Below are positions 35,637 to 47,373 of a stretch of DNA of 64,000 nt, in pieces (position 1 is the first letter of the stretch; every line of letters begins with the position of its first letter). The translations under genes and the position numbers were made by a program. Origin of the DNA: Luzula sylvatica (lineage: Eukaryota; Streptophyta; Magnoliopsida; Poales; Juncaceae); assembly GCA_946800325.1 (NCBI GenBank), contig OX326960.1, positions 9,894,893 through 9,958,892 of the forward strand, given 5' to 3'. The notes under the pieces were generated by a model that ran no database searches, was not told the origin of the DNA, and saw only the letters and a list, made by a program, of their open reading frames with translations.

Positions 35637-36055
35637 TTCATTAAAGTAAATAAATTGAGCCGTTACATAATAAAACGTGATGCGAAGGACTATTTTCGAT
35701 GAATAATTGTGCCATCAAGTAACTTTTAGGAGCGCAGCGAGTTGAGTTCAAAAGAACATAATCGAGTTTGGGCTCGGTTAGAACTTGACTCGAGCCAGCT
35801 ATGTTCGGTCAGAAATAAGAATTCAGTTTCGTTTTCCAGCTCAACTCGGCTTGAGTGTGACTCGAGCCAGTTCGGCTCGGTTCGAACTCGAATTCGCTTG
35901 GCTCGAACTAGAACTAGCTCGAATCGAGCACGACTCAGCTTAAACTCGGTTCAAATTTAACTCGAGCTAATTTCCAAACAATCAAACGATAAATCGAGTT
36001 CGAACGAATATCAATCTACCAATTATTTTTTTGCCTGTCCTAGTTTTATCTACTT

Positions 36056-36280
36056 GGCCATCCACTACACTCCTCACTGCCATCTCCCACGGCTATGGCC
36101 TCCGTTGTTCCCAGCTCCATCCCTTCTCTACGCGCTTTCTCGAGCTCCCATTCTTGCCCTTCTCAACCTTCTCCCCACATCACCTTTTCAAATTCAAAGC
36201 AAGACCAATCTCCACCAGCAATGCATTCTCCTCCTCCAATTTCCTGATAATTTGTTCGCGTGTCAGCCCTATTCCGAACA
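36056..36280 (+). pseudogene. FZL exon 1 fragment, frameshifted
   Basis: It matches the FZL start region at 50605-50815. One C is missing in CCCCAG (here CCCAG, near 36109), which shifts the frame after six codons, and the CCACAACACTCATGCCCACG segment is shortened. Homology fades after 36247 and no further FZL exons follow. Confidence 0.8.
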
Positions 36281-36347
36281 AACAAGTCGAAACCAGGATT
36301 AACACCAAAGAATCCAAATGGACGATGAATTTGATAAATCTGGTATG

Positions 36348-36908
36348 TTATGTTGCACGGATACGGATACGGATACGGATATCGTATCCGATACGATACG
36401 GATACGACGATACGGCAATTTTCAAAAAATCACCGATGCGGATACGGCTATATAATTATTATTTTAATATATTTATATTGTATATAATAAATAAATAAAT
36501 AACAAATTAAATAATATTTTGAATTTAAATATCATGACAATAAATAAAATCAACATAACAATATAAGTATCATAAAAGTATTCTAAATTTATTCTAGAAG
36601 TATTCTTGAACTAATTTAGAAGTATCCTAGAAGTATCATATATAATTTATTTAAAAATATTATGGGCCAAAATATATAATGGGCCGAAGTATCCTAAATG
36701 GAGTATCCCGACCGTATCATGAACGTATCCCAGCCGTATCCTGCCGTATCCTCGTTGTATCTGAAAAAAATAAATAGTAAAATAATCGGATACGCCACTA
36801 GGCGTATCCGATACATATCTGAACTGTATCGTACCCGTATCCGTATCCGTATCGGATATCCGTATCCTCAGGATATTTCTGCGTTTTTGAAATATTCGCG
36901 TAACATAG
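36348..36908. mobile_element. Foldback element with GGATAC-rich ends
   Basis: The left end TTGCACGGATACGGATACGG continues as GGATAC/GTATCC repeats; the right end carries the complementary arrays (GTATCCGTATCCGTATCGG). Flanks CTGGTATG and CTGGCATG differ at one base, an imperfect 8-bp duplication. The interior is AT-rich. Related sequence occurs at 3360 and 5560-5755. Confidence 0.6.
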
Positions 36909-37723
36909 CTGGCATGGGAAGAGACCTGATTTCTACCTCTTCTCCTTCTTTTCCTCCATTATTTTTAAATAGAGATACAAATTACAACAAAACAACACAA
37001 TTATTTTTAAATAGTGAACTCACCTGGTTAGAGGAAATAAAATCAAGCGCAGCATTATGATTTTTCGGTGCTCGTTTTTTTTTTCTTGGTCGTGGAAGTG
37101 ATAAGAAAGGGGAGGGTGTTATTTTAGCGTGGAAGTTTTTTTTTTTATTTACTTATCATCTGATCCGATGACTGAAGCAAAGTGAGTAAAAAAAAAAATT
37201 CAACGGCTGAAAAGTGGGAAACGTGGAAGATTGTTTTTACAGCCGAATGTTTAACATTAGACCTACTAGGAAATATTCAGCGTTTCGCTACGGGTTTTCG
37301 AATATAGTCGTTACATATGTTTTAACATAGATACTTTTTGCGACTGTTCTTGTATGCTTTTTCTTTTTGTGAAAAAATATCACAACCTAAACAAATAATA
37401 TTACAACAAGTAAATCAACAAAATAAACACATTTGAAAAATGAAACTAATTAATAGTAATATTTACCATCATTAATTGTCATGCTTATAAACGAACACAT
37501 TACATTAAAACATATCTTATACAAAACAACATGTTACTTCAATTAATAGTAATAATACCATCATTAATAGTCAGGTTTACAAATAAAATATACACTACAC
37601 AAAACATGTTACAAGAACATATGCACTATACAAAATAACACAATACATTGACTACCAAAGACAGGGTTGGAAGGGGCACAAAATGCAAAATCACGATCTT
37701 AAATGCTTTCATTTTTACTTTTT

Positions 37724-38570
37724 GGGAAATTTTCAAAAAAACCCCTATCTTTTGGAAAACTCCAAAAAAACCCCTCTACTGAACTTTTATTTTCAAATAC
37801 CCTCCTATAAGGTTAAAATTAACTATGAATGGTGTTAAATATTTTTTATGACCAAAATACCCTTCTTTTTACATATTTAGTAATTAAAATAATGTTTTTG
37901 TTATTTGTATTAATTTTAAAAAAGTCCTAATTTTGTTTTATCTTATAATAATTTTTAAAAAATAATTATCATATGTTATATATATATATTTTTAATATTT
38001 CATACATTATATATATTTGGCTTTCATATTTTTTTAACTGAAAAAATAACATAAAATAATAATAAGATGAACAATAATATTAAAAAAACACCTTGCAAAT
38101 ATTTAAAAATTAAAATATCATGGATCTATTAAAAACATACATTAAAGAAGAACGAAAATAAAAATAAAATAGATGTTTAAAGAAATATTTTTCTATCAAT
38201 ATATTTTCAAGGTGTTTATTTTATTATAATCTGATGTTAGTTTTTCATGAATAATAAATGAAATATTAAAATTATACAAACACAACATTTAATAATTTTA
38301 TTTTTGTGAAATCATTATATGTTAAAAATTATTTATGAATTTTCTTCAAACTAATAAAATTAATGAAAAAACAACAAAAATATACATATGAAAATAGAAG
38401 GGTATTTTGGTCAAATTTTTTTTTTAACACCTTTCATGGTTAGATTTAATCCCTATAGGGAGTATTTGAAAATAAAACTTTGGTAGAACGTTTTTTTTTG
38501 GAATTTCCAAAAAAATAAGGGGTCTTTTAGAATATCCAAAAAAATATAGGGGGTTTTTTGAAAATTTCCC
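37724..38570. mobile_element. MULE-like element with 9-bp target duplication, nested in Helitron
   Basis: Ends GGGAAATTTTCAAAAAAACC and complement, flanked by TTACTTTTT on both sides (37715-37723, 38571-38579). Noncoding. Same family as 29.7 kb and the MULE at 33.6 kb. Confidence 0.88.
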
Positions 38571-39147
38571 TTACTTTTTTACAAGTACCAAAAGATCTTT
38601 GTATTACTTTTTGGGCCATGCTTCAAGCGGACGAGAATAGAAATTTTCAGGAACGAAATATAATAATACTTACATGATTGATGTGAGTGATGAAAATATA
38701 ACATGGCATGGCTAACAAAAAAAAATAGACCCAACTCATCAAGTGTACTGTGTGTGTACATAAACCCTAAAAAGATAGTACGAAACTAGCATTTTACTTG
38801 CCTTTGTTTGTTTTTTTTTTATTTTCATTTCGGTTTTCGTGAACAATTCGAATGATTTTTTATCTCAAATATTTTTTACTGTTTTATTCATCATTGGCAA
38901 ACATGTCGTATTTGTAACCGCCAAGTTGTTTGTTTTTCTTATTTTTCTTCGAAACCAAGTATGTATAATGCCGCTCAAGCATATAAAGTTAGTCAAGTAT
39001 AAATAACATCCAAACCATGTCCAAATAATGCAAAACAATCGTGTGGGTCTTCGCTATGATCAAATCCATCCTACTCTCTTACGAAATGAAAAAGAAACTT
39101 TAACATGCATCTAGAAAACATGATATAAATTAATTGTAAAATTAACT

Positions 39148-39690
39148 TTATTGCCTTTGAATTCTCTTGCTTTGATGAACATCAGTTCCTCGAAGACGCA
39201 TGTTCACTGCCACTTTCAACGAAACCTAAATATAAGACACAATTAATACAAATCTCACTATTTAGAAAATGATGCATTATAATAGTAGTTATTATTAAAT
39301 TTACAGAAACCTGTTTATCAACATTGACAATACCACTTGCAATGACATCGCATTTCATTATTCCTCCGAAAATATTGACCATAATAGCCTTCACTTTATC
39401 ACCCGAAGTCAATATCTTAAGGGCCTCCACAACCTAACGAAAGGCAAAAATAAAAACAAAAATAATTTCATAATATTTAATCAAAAAAAAATTTTCATAA
39501 TAAAATAATAACAAATTGAAGAGGCAGGGTAAGAATGTAAACCTGGCTTTCAGAACTGTTCCCGCCAACATCGAGAAAATTTGCAGGAGTGACCCCGTGA
39601 AGTTTGATAAGTATCCATGTTAGCGATTGCCAAACTCGTTCCGTCCATGCATTATATTTCTCCATCCAATCCAATATAATTCAAATCCAC
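39148..39690 (-). pseudogene. Succinyl-CoA ligase beta subunit fragment
   Basis: Three exon-like blocks (about 39690-39543, 39433-39311, 39225-39148) encode the C-terminal part of mitochondrial succinyl-CoA ligase (ADP-forming) beta: LDGEI, then FLDVGGN, then [20 protein letters not shown], then [10 protein letters not shown]. Splice borders survive. The first block has a TAA in place of a codon and a one-base insertion after ATGGATA, so the frame is broken. The grasp/ligase core is absent. It lies within the Helitron and is best read as a captured fragment. Confidence 0.8.
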
Positions 39691-39839
39691 TTTTGATGCA
39701 GTAACATGTATATTTGATACAACAATAATCGTAATTACATCGTTAATATTAGGGAAATTTACATATTTACCCTTCTAAAAAAAAATTACCCTCTCAGCAG
39801 TCTTAAAATGTTATATTAGTTTAACATCAGAATGCAGGA

Positions 39840-41120
39840 ATTTCATGGCTCGTTCGATGCAGGAATTTTTATCGGCTCCTTTTGGGGCGAGCCGTTCCCC
39901 CACTTTCGCAGTAATTTCTTTGAACACACCAATCGGTACCTAGATTTCAATTTCATATTTCAAATAAGCACAAATTAATATATCAAAAATGAAAATACTT
40001 TGAAAATATTATGTTTTGTATGACTGACCTTCTTCAAGAGTAGGACACTCGTTGTTCTGGTTCTGTTGTTTCAGTTCTGCAACTCTTTAAGTTGGAAGAA
40101 GATTCGATTAATCTCCCTTTGAAGCTGCAAAAAAAAGAACGGTGAATTAATCTTTGAGCAGTATTTTTTTTTATTAATATGACCTAATTGGTGATGAAAG
40201 GGCCGCAATTTAAAAAATTCCCAAATTCTACAATACCGAATTCGGCACTTTATCTTCTGTCTGAATTAACACCAACAAAATCAATACTTAAATCAGTTAA
40301 AAATAATATAGGGGCAGTTTTGTAAATTTATCATAGAATGGCGACCTTGTTCTTACTTCTCGAAAAATCCCGCAACCTAACGATCTGCATTTTCACCCAT
40401 TCCTCTTGCAATTTTGCAGCTCTGTTAAATTATAAATACTAATATATAAGTAAATGTGATTATTATGCATATAAACCCAAATATTATGAAAATTACCTTT
40501 TCGTTTACTCTCTCTTGCTGTTCTTTAGCCTTCTTCGGAAGATTCTTCAACCCCATATTCATCAATACTCTCTTCTCCTGCCAGTACGAAATATTTTATA
40601 TTTTACTTAAGTTTAAATTGAAGATTAATTAGGGTTTAATATAAATAAACAAAATTAAACCAGAAAAAATAATGAAAGGATATTTATTACCTCCGTGCAC
40701 TTTACGATGAGTTCTGGGTTTACGAATAATCCAACTCGACTCAATACAATCTCTCGTGCTTCCTGTTAAATGAAAAGGACTAATTGATAAACAAAATTAA
40801 ATAAAAAAAATAATATATATTGATACAATTAAATTGGGAAATAACAAATCTTGGTTCCTTCAACAGTCTCAGGTGAAGCAAATGGACTTTTCAAGTAGAT
40901 ATCTACAAATGGGACAAATGAACTAAAATAATATCAACATGAAATAAATGAATCAACTAAAAGAATGGGCCAAAAATCTAATTACTAATTAAGGAAAAGA
41001 AAACTGAAGTATGTGTCGTTCAATGAAAATGCGTAGTGTGAAATCTAAACTGTACCTGCAGGCTGCCGTTACCAACGCTAATTGGAGTGGATATCGTGTT
41101 GAACTACACTGCTTGCCGAA
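39840..41120 (-). pseudogene. Fragments of an unrecognised coiled-coil gene
   Basis: Several blocks with GT-AG borders give, in order, EAREIVLSRVGLFVNPELIV (40763-40692), EKRVLMNMGLKNLPKKAKEQ (40577-40498), AAKLQEEWVKMQIVRLRDFS (about 40430-40340), LQREINRIFFQLKELQN (40126-40030) and VFKEITAKVGERLAPKGADK (about 39935-39840). The fourth block has a TGA or frameshift after KELQN. The blocks are charged and helical. I do not recognise the parent. Like the succinyl-CoA ligase pieces they lie within the Helitron, in the same orientation. Confidence 0.5.
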
Positions 41121-42065
41121 ACAACTGGAAAATAGCCAACAATTAATCACGTAACACTTTCAAGAAATGACAAATTAAACGTCGTACAGTGAAATTACAT
41201 CAAACAGGCCACCTAAACCCAAAATTTTAGAGCAAAACGTAAGTAAACAAAACCTGCGAAACACGAAGAAAGAAATTGTGCTTACTCGAAGCAAAATGGG
41301 CAGGCAAAGCCGTGGGAAGAGCTAATTTGCAGATTGAACCAAAATGGGCAGGCAAATGATAAGCAAACCAAACCTAACTCCGCTGAATCGAGGAAAAAAC
41401 CAAGGGGAATCTCGGTTAGCAAAGACAAATCGAGCCAAAAAATACCAAAGGAAGAGCTAATTTGCAGATCGACCCAAATTTGACCCAAAATGAAAAAAAA
41501 AAATCACACGAAACTCACACGAAAATAAAGAGGAAAGCTCGGCTTGGAAGGAAATGACCTCTTTCGTCGATTGAACGAAGGTGAACGGTGCTTTCCTCCG
41601 CATCGCTCGTGTTTTGCGCGGCGTCTCCTCCGCATCGTCCGCATCCCGCCGCACTCAGACTCTTTTCGCTTTTCCCTCTCGTGTTCGTCGTTCGTCTAGG
41701 TTTTTCATGCCTCGCTGTAATGAGAAGAGAAAACGTAAAGGTTTGGTATATCTACAATTTATCAGACGGTCATAATCTGTTGAATCAAACTGCAGAAGAA
41801 AGAACACGTGGGAAGAAGGAGAAGCAGAGCCGAAGAAGCCGCCTAAAGAACCACCAATCGCGTCGGTCTGCGAGCATCCTAGGGTTTCGTCTGGTTTTTC
41901 TCTTCTTCTGGAGCGTAAATGAGGAGCCGCCATTGTCGTGCCATTGTTTTACCCTCTTTTAACTCACGATCCTACGACAGTAAAAAAGATACAGTAATTG
42001 CTACAGTAACTTCGACGTGGAAGCGGGATTTTACGGCCCAATGTTACCGATTAGAACTATTATAG
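41121..42065. other. 5' part of the Helitron, possible captured sequence
   Basis: 41280-41520 repeats AAAATGGGCAGGCAAA and GGAAGAGCTAATTTGCAGAT twice. 41550-41950 is GC-richer with open frames on both strands (for example MAAPHLRSRRREKP on the minus strand from 41933), and could be a captured 5' UTR/first exon, but I recognise no family. Confidence 0.35.
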
Positions 42066-42527
42066 ATATGAGAAATTGTTGAACTTGTTATTACCTATGT
42101 TTATGAAGATGTCATGTAAATGTTAGTAGCAAATCAACTGTTTGAAATAAAAAAAAAACAGAAATTAATAGAACATAAAGGAAATTCTTAAATAGAAAAT
42201 AAATAGGGTTTTTTTTTTAAAATTTATAAAACTATGAGTCTTTCGAATATTCCAAATGAATTGCGAGATGTGTTAAAATATGAGAAAAAACAGGAGAATT
42301 CTAAAAAGATTTCCAAAATAAAAAACAAAGTTCATGATAATTAGTTTTAGGCAAAGTATTAATTTGACGAAATGTTTTGCAGATCTTTATTATTGTTGCT
42401 GCCCTTTTCTTTTGCATATGATTTGTACCCACCAAATGGCTTTTTGTAACCTGTAAAGAAACAAACATACGAAAAAAATCCATGTGTTAAAAAATGAGTA
42501 TGAAGCTAAATTATAAAGTGTACATTG

Positions 42528-42666
42528 CCAATGGGCTCATGGCCGAGTGGTTGGGTGTGAGACATAAAAATCTTATGTTGTGAGAGGTTGTGGGTTCGAG
42601 TCCCATTGGCACCAATGGATGGAGGACCACCGAGCCTTCTCCATTTACTTTTTTTTTTTATTTTTT
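42528..42666 (+). mobile_element. tRNA-derived SINE with 17-bp target duplication
   Basis: An A-box-like TGGCCGAGTGGTTGGG and B-box GGTTCGAGTCC indicate a tRNA-related head. The body continues to GGAGGACCACCGAGCC and a T-rich tail. Both flanks read TTATAAAGTGTACATTG (42511-42527, 42666-42682). Confidence 0.88.
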
Positions 42667-42755
42667 TATAAAGTGTACATTGACATTGTTTAACTTGTAA
42701 ATATTCTTTAATGTCCAAATATGATTAATTATCTACAAATTATAATTAGTATAAT

Positions 42756-43358
42756 TCTATACTTTTTCCTGGCTCCTGGTTGAGCCACGTCACCAGGGGC
42801 CTTTTTGTAAAAAAAAAAAATTAATTTACATTTTGATCCTTTTTTATTTACATTTTGGTCATTTTTATTTCGAAAAATTACACTTTGGTCCTTTTTTATT
42901 TACATTTTGGTCCTCCAAGTTTAAAAAAATATATTTTGGTCCAGGGGCCTCTTTGTAAGAAAATTTTTAATTTACATATGGGTCCTTTTTTATTACATTT
43001 AGGTCCTTTTTAGTTGAAAAAACTATATTTTGGTCCTTTTTATTTTTGTTTTGGTCCTTTCAAGTTTAAAATATTACATTTTGGTACTTCATATTTACAT
43101 CTTGATCCTCTTTTATTTACACATTTTAATTCGAAAAAAAAATTTAATTCACATTTTGGTCCTTTTTAATTTATATTTTGGTCCTTTTCAGTTTGAAAAA
43201 TTACATTTCGGTCCTTCTCAGTTTGAAAATTCCACAACACCACACAAATCGAATCACTGGCCAATACAACGCTACCGAAAAATAAATACAGAAAAAGCAC
43301 AAATCATAAAAAAAAACAAATCAACGTGCCCTGCGCAATTGCGCGGGGTTATAGCTAG
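42756..43358 (+). mobile_element. Short Helitron with GGTCC/TTTACATTT array
   Basis: It starts TCTATACTTTTTCCTGGC and ends with a hairpin (CCCTGCGCAATTGCGCGGGG, stem of 10 bp with one wobble), then TTATAG and CTAG followed by T. The interior is an array of TTACATTTTGGTCCTTTTT, the complement of the array at 2.47-2.91 kb. No coding sequence. Confidence 0.7.
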
Positions 43359-43433
43359 TTAATTATAAAACTATAGAAAGAGAACAAACGATGTGCCGTA
43401 GATCTTCAATTCAACTGAGACACATCTCCTGAA

Positions 43434-43574
43434 GGGTAATGATATTGACAGGAAATAAAATTACTGGGAACAGAAAATTTAAATTTGAAATGATAATTTT
43501 AGTTTTAATTCATGCCAAATTTGTATAAAATTTCCTGTATCTAGTATTTATTTTTCCTGTCAATATCACTATCC
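43434..43574. mobile_element. Small MITE with 9-bp target duplication
   Basis: Ends GGGTAATGATATTGACAGGA and complement GGATAGTGATATTGACAGGA; flanks TCTCCTGAA at 43425-43433 and 43575-43583. Confidence 0.88.
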
Positions 43575-44122
43575 TCTCCTGAATATGAAAATGTATATAT
43601 AGCAGGTGAATATGAATAATGGTACATCACATTCTTCAAGCTAACAAAAGCTGAGATGCGTAATTGGAAGATTAGTTTACTAAATCAGCCCCGCATTGAA
43701 AGATTAATTCGAAGATACATAATACTATCTCCTTTACCGAATTAGCCCATTCATACACCTCTGCAATTTAAAAATAACATATAGTAACGGTACATGATGT
43801 TATTTGCAAAAAAACACAAACTGAGATTCATTTACGAATAAATAAGAAATCAAAGATTTGATCAAATAATTACTACCTCCATAGCAGGTTTCGTTAACTT
43901 CGAGATGAATTCGTCTTTGCTTTCGACGCTTCCATGGTCCACTCTAGCCATCTGAAATACATTCGGCTTGGAGAGAGAGAGGAAGGGAGAACCTCGAGGC
44001 CCTCGATAATTAGATATGACATCTCAAATTAAATTCTGCTACTACAAAATAATGTTTTATGGAAAAAAAAATCTTGAATCATTTCCTCAAACAGTTGGTA
44101 CACAACGAAAAAGACTTACTAT

Positions 44123-45016
44123 CAGTGTTGTAAAAGACGGAAAACGGTCCGGCATCGTTTTAGTGTTTTACCCGTAAAACGATCGTAAAACGGTTAAAAA
44201 CGGTTAAGTCATAATACATTAAAATATCATCAAAATACAACAAAATACAATAAATATCATCAAAAATATCATCTCAAATAAAAACAGCACAAGTTACGCA
44301 AAATCAGCATAAAAACAGCACCAAATCAGCACAAGTTGCACAAAAACAGTATAAAAACAGCACCAAATCAGCATAAATTAGGCAAAATCAGTACAAATTA
44401 GTCAAAATCAGCACAAAAACAACACCAAATCAGCACAAAAACAGCACAAATTCTTCCAAAACAACACAAATTCAGCACGAATTTATCCAAAACAACACGA
44501 ATTCAGCAAAAAACAGCACAAATTCAGCATATATTCAGCACAAATCAAGAACAAATTCATCACAAACATCATAAATTCGGTACAAATGCATCCCTAATCG
44601 CAAAAAGAAGAAATTACCTGCAAATCAGCGTCCCTAACTCGTCACGTTGCTGCAGCAGTGAAGGAGAGAAGCCAATTGAGCAACCCTGACTCGTCGCCTT
44701 CTTCTAGCTCGTCCAAAACTACCCGCCTTGCAAATCAGCGTCCCTAACGCGTACTACTCGCCTTCTTGCTGCAAATCGGGATGGAGAGATTGAAGTCTCT
44801 ATGTCACTTCTGATGTCGGGCCAAGAAAAAGCCCAAAATTTTTATGCAAAAAACGGTATGTAAATCGGTTGCAAAATGTTTTTCAGAAGAAAAAAAAACG
44901 GTAAAAACGGTGGTCCGTTTTGTTCAACCGTTTTGCAAAAATCGAAACGGTTTGCCACCGTTTCACCATTTTTCACCTTTTTTTTTTACCGTTTTACACT
45001 GTTTTTTACAACACTG
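44123..45016. mobile_element. hAT-like non-autonomous element
   Basis: Ends CAGTGTTGTAAAAGACGG and complement CAGTGTTGTAAAAAACAG, both followed inward by AAACGG repeats. Flanks CTTACTAT at 44115-44122 and 45017-45024 give an 8-bp duplication, as for hAT elements. The middle (44280-44590) is an array of CAAATCAGCACAAAAACAGC. No transposase frame is seen. Confidence 0.85.
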
Positions 45017-45307
45017 CTTACTATTAATCAATTTTGACAAACTTTTTCAGTCAAAAATCTTTGACACTAGTATACGAAAGCAGGGGAATCACTAACCTCA
45101 AAAATCTCGGCACGCCAGAGAGGAGAGGAAGCCCTTTGAACCGGCCATAGATCTCTTGAAAGATCACTTGCGCTAGGTCTAAGGCTAGACTCCGAAGAAG
45201 CCTCCGAGAAGGTGGGTTGCCACACGGGAGAGAGCGCATGAGGGAGGAGCAGAGTTTAAGCTCGGGGTTCCACGGCGAGCTCGCGAGAGATCGATGGCGA
45301 GGGGGAT

Positions 45308-45308
<1 letters not shown>

Positions 45309-45404
<96 letters not shown>

Positions 45405-45436
45405 CGAACCGTGAGAGGGAGGAGCCATGGCCGACG

Positions 45437-45506
<70 letters not shown>
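45309..45506. repeat. Two GA dinucleotide microsatellites
   Basis: Long uninterrupted GA runs at about 45309-45398 and 45440-45506, separated by 40 bp. Long Arg-Glu or Ser-Leu open frames across them are artefacts of the repeat. Confidence 0.95.
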
Positions 45507-45507
<1 letters not shown>

Positions 45508-45509
45508 CA

Positions 45510-47370
45510 TGCAATGCATGACGGGAGAGAAAAAAAAATCTAGGTTTTTGTTTGAATGTATTTAGATGAACGGTGTAGATCAGTAGATGGCTAAAAACGT
45601 GGCATGTTGCTAGCTCTAGTATCAGAAAATTAATGGGAGGGAAGATTGTATAATTATATTAAAGAACATTAGAATTAGAATTAGAAATTAGATAGTATGG
45701 TAATATGTTTTGAGATGAGTCGAACAATTTTCTTTTTATGATTAGTTTTCTGGTTTTCTTTTTTTTTCTTGCCTTTTTTTTTGTTATTTTTACCATTCTA
45801 TTATTTTTTTTCAATCTTTAATTTAGAGTTGTTTATGATTTGGATGATTTGGTAGCAGGTCTTGTGTGCATTTTCTTTTCATTTTTTTACTAACTATAAT
45901 ATATATATTTTTGATAATAAATGGAGAAAATGCATATGTCATTCGTTCATTGATCCCAATGAGGTTTGAGTTCACAATATTTCACAACATATAGTTTTTT
46001 GTGTTTCACACTCAATCAACTAGACCAGCTAAACTGTCGACTTTGTTGTCTTGGATCAGAGCCAACCATGTTTAGTTGGATAAAGGATTATATTGTGCGA
46101 GTTTATTCCGTAGCAAAGATTGAAGTGGAATATCTTTGTCAATTGAAGAAAACAAAGATAAATTGAAAGTTTGTATTGAAAAAGGAATATCATTATAAGA
46201 TGGGATTGTCAAATAATTTTTGCACAAATACTCCACTGGATTTAAACTTTGTTGAATATATATAGTAGCTTTATTTACACGGTCCAAAATGACTCGCGTA
46301 ATTGTGCGAAAATTTTGCTAATATTATAAATACAATAAATGTCATACCACTGAATATAATTATGAAAAAGAATAAAAAATATTTTTTTAATATGCAATTA
46401 GACATGGAGTTATATATGGTGCTCTCAAAATTCACTCAAACATCCTTGATGAGATGGCAAAAATGCTTAATTGGATTGATTAGTACCATTAATTGAATGA
46501 AATTAACAGGTTAATTGATCAGTTAATTGAATTGACATGTCATTTAAAATTTTAAAATGAATTGACGTGCTAATTAACCTTAATATAAGTGTTAATCAAT
46601 TCGATTAATCCCAATTTGTACACCTCATCAAGGATATTGGGGTGAGATTGGAGAACATAATATATTTTCCCATTAAATATGTAAGAACAAAGTTGAAACT
46701 ATTGATAGCTCGTCGAGCTGTAAATAAATAAAGAGGGCATATATTGAGTCTCACAAAAGTGTGATAAAAGTCCTCGATGATGTGAACGGGTTCATTGGAT
46801 TTATGATTGATGGGGCTAAAAAATTAGTTTTAATTAAATATGACAGGTACGGACCAATTAACAAACAAAGAAATTAACATAAATAAATAAATTTAATTAA
46901 GATTATTATAAGTACGTACGGATCGATTAACACATCCTTGATGATGTCATCGAGAATATTTATCTCAGTTTTGTGGAAAAGAATATAATTTTCCATAAAT
47001 AAATGAAGAATGCATGTGATGAGAATTGAAAGTGAAAACTGAAAGGTACATAGGAAAATAAATTACCATACCACTGCATGTGGTTTGCGAGTTCATTGTG
47101 AGAAGGCTATGTTTAGGATGATTCTTCTTCTTCTTCTTCTTATTTTTTTTTTTGAAGGAATACCAAATCGGTATTCGATCTATTTTAAATGTAAGAAAAT
47201 ATTTACAATGTGTTTGTTAAAGTAAAGACTCTAATCCAATAAACATTATATCTCCACTACCTATGGTATACCCGCCCATATTTATAATTCTTCCATCACC
47301 TTTCTTGCCGTCACAGTCGGAGGATTTGTTTGGTTTCGGAATATGCGCGAATTTCTTTCTTTCCATATTG
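45510..47370. other. AT-rich intergenic DNA, no gene seen
   Basis: 46740-46960 has CCTCGATGATGTGAACGG and GTACGGACCAATTAAC phrases that recur in the element at 57.3-57.5 kb, so it may be a decayed element. A run of TTC and T at 47126-47154 could be the poly(A) tail of a minus-strand retroelement. No gene. Confidence 0.35.
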
Positions 47371-47373
47371 ACC

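Larger units (their letters stand above)
32300..36250 (+). repeat. Second, interrupted copy of the FZL upstream region and exon 1 start
   Basis: Direct-orientation homology to 49785-50815: 32300-32430 matches 49795-49930, 33258-33405 matches 50262-50400, 35645-35715 matches 50440-50515, and 36056-36250 matches 50605-50815. The copy is stretched from about 1.0 to 4.0 kb by the 98-bp array, by a MULE containing a Helitron, and by about 300 bp of CTCGAGC-rich sequence at 35730-36000. Confidence 0.8.
37266..42066 (-). mobile_element. Probable gene-fragment-carrying Helitron
   Basis: On the minus strand the element starts TCTATAATAGTTCTAATCGG (at 42066) and ends with the hairpin AGCGAAACGCT, then GAATATTTC, then CTAG (at 37266). 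The flanks are A (37265) and T (42067), the expected A/T target. Inside are exons of a succinyl-CoA ligase beta gene, several exon-like blocks of an unknown gene and a nested MULE-like element. No Rep/helicase sequence is seen, so it is non-autonomous. A related 5' end (GTCTAATGTTAAACATTCGG on the minus strand) lies at 37210-37265, suggesting insertion next to or into a sister element. Confidence 0.65.

Noticed and set aside
36698..37060. 120-residue open frame with RIRIGYPYP repeats
   Set aside because: It translates the GGATAC hexamer array of a foldback element.
39148..39690. Working succinyl-CoA ligase beta gene
   Set aside because: Only C-terminal exons, with a stop and a one-base insertion, within a Helitron.
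42528..42620. tRNA gene (Leu/Ser-like boxes)
   Set aside because: The A- and B-boxes are there but the body extends to a T-rich tail and is flanked by a 17-bp target duplication; it is a SINE.
45051..45521. Long Ser-Leu or Arg-Glu open reading frames
   Set aside because: They are translations of GA/CT dinucleotide repeats, open in all frames.
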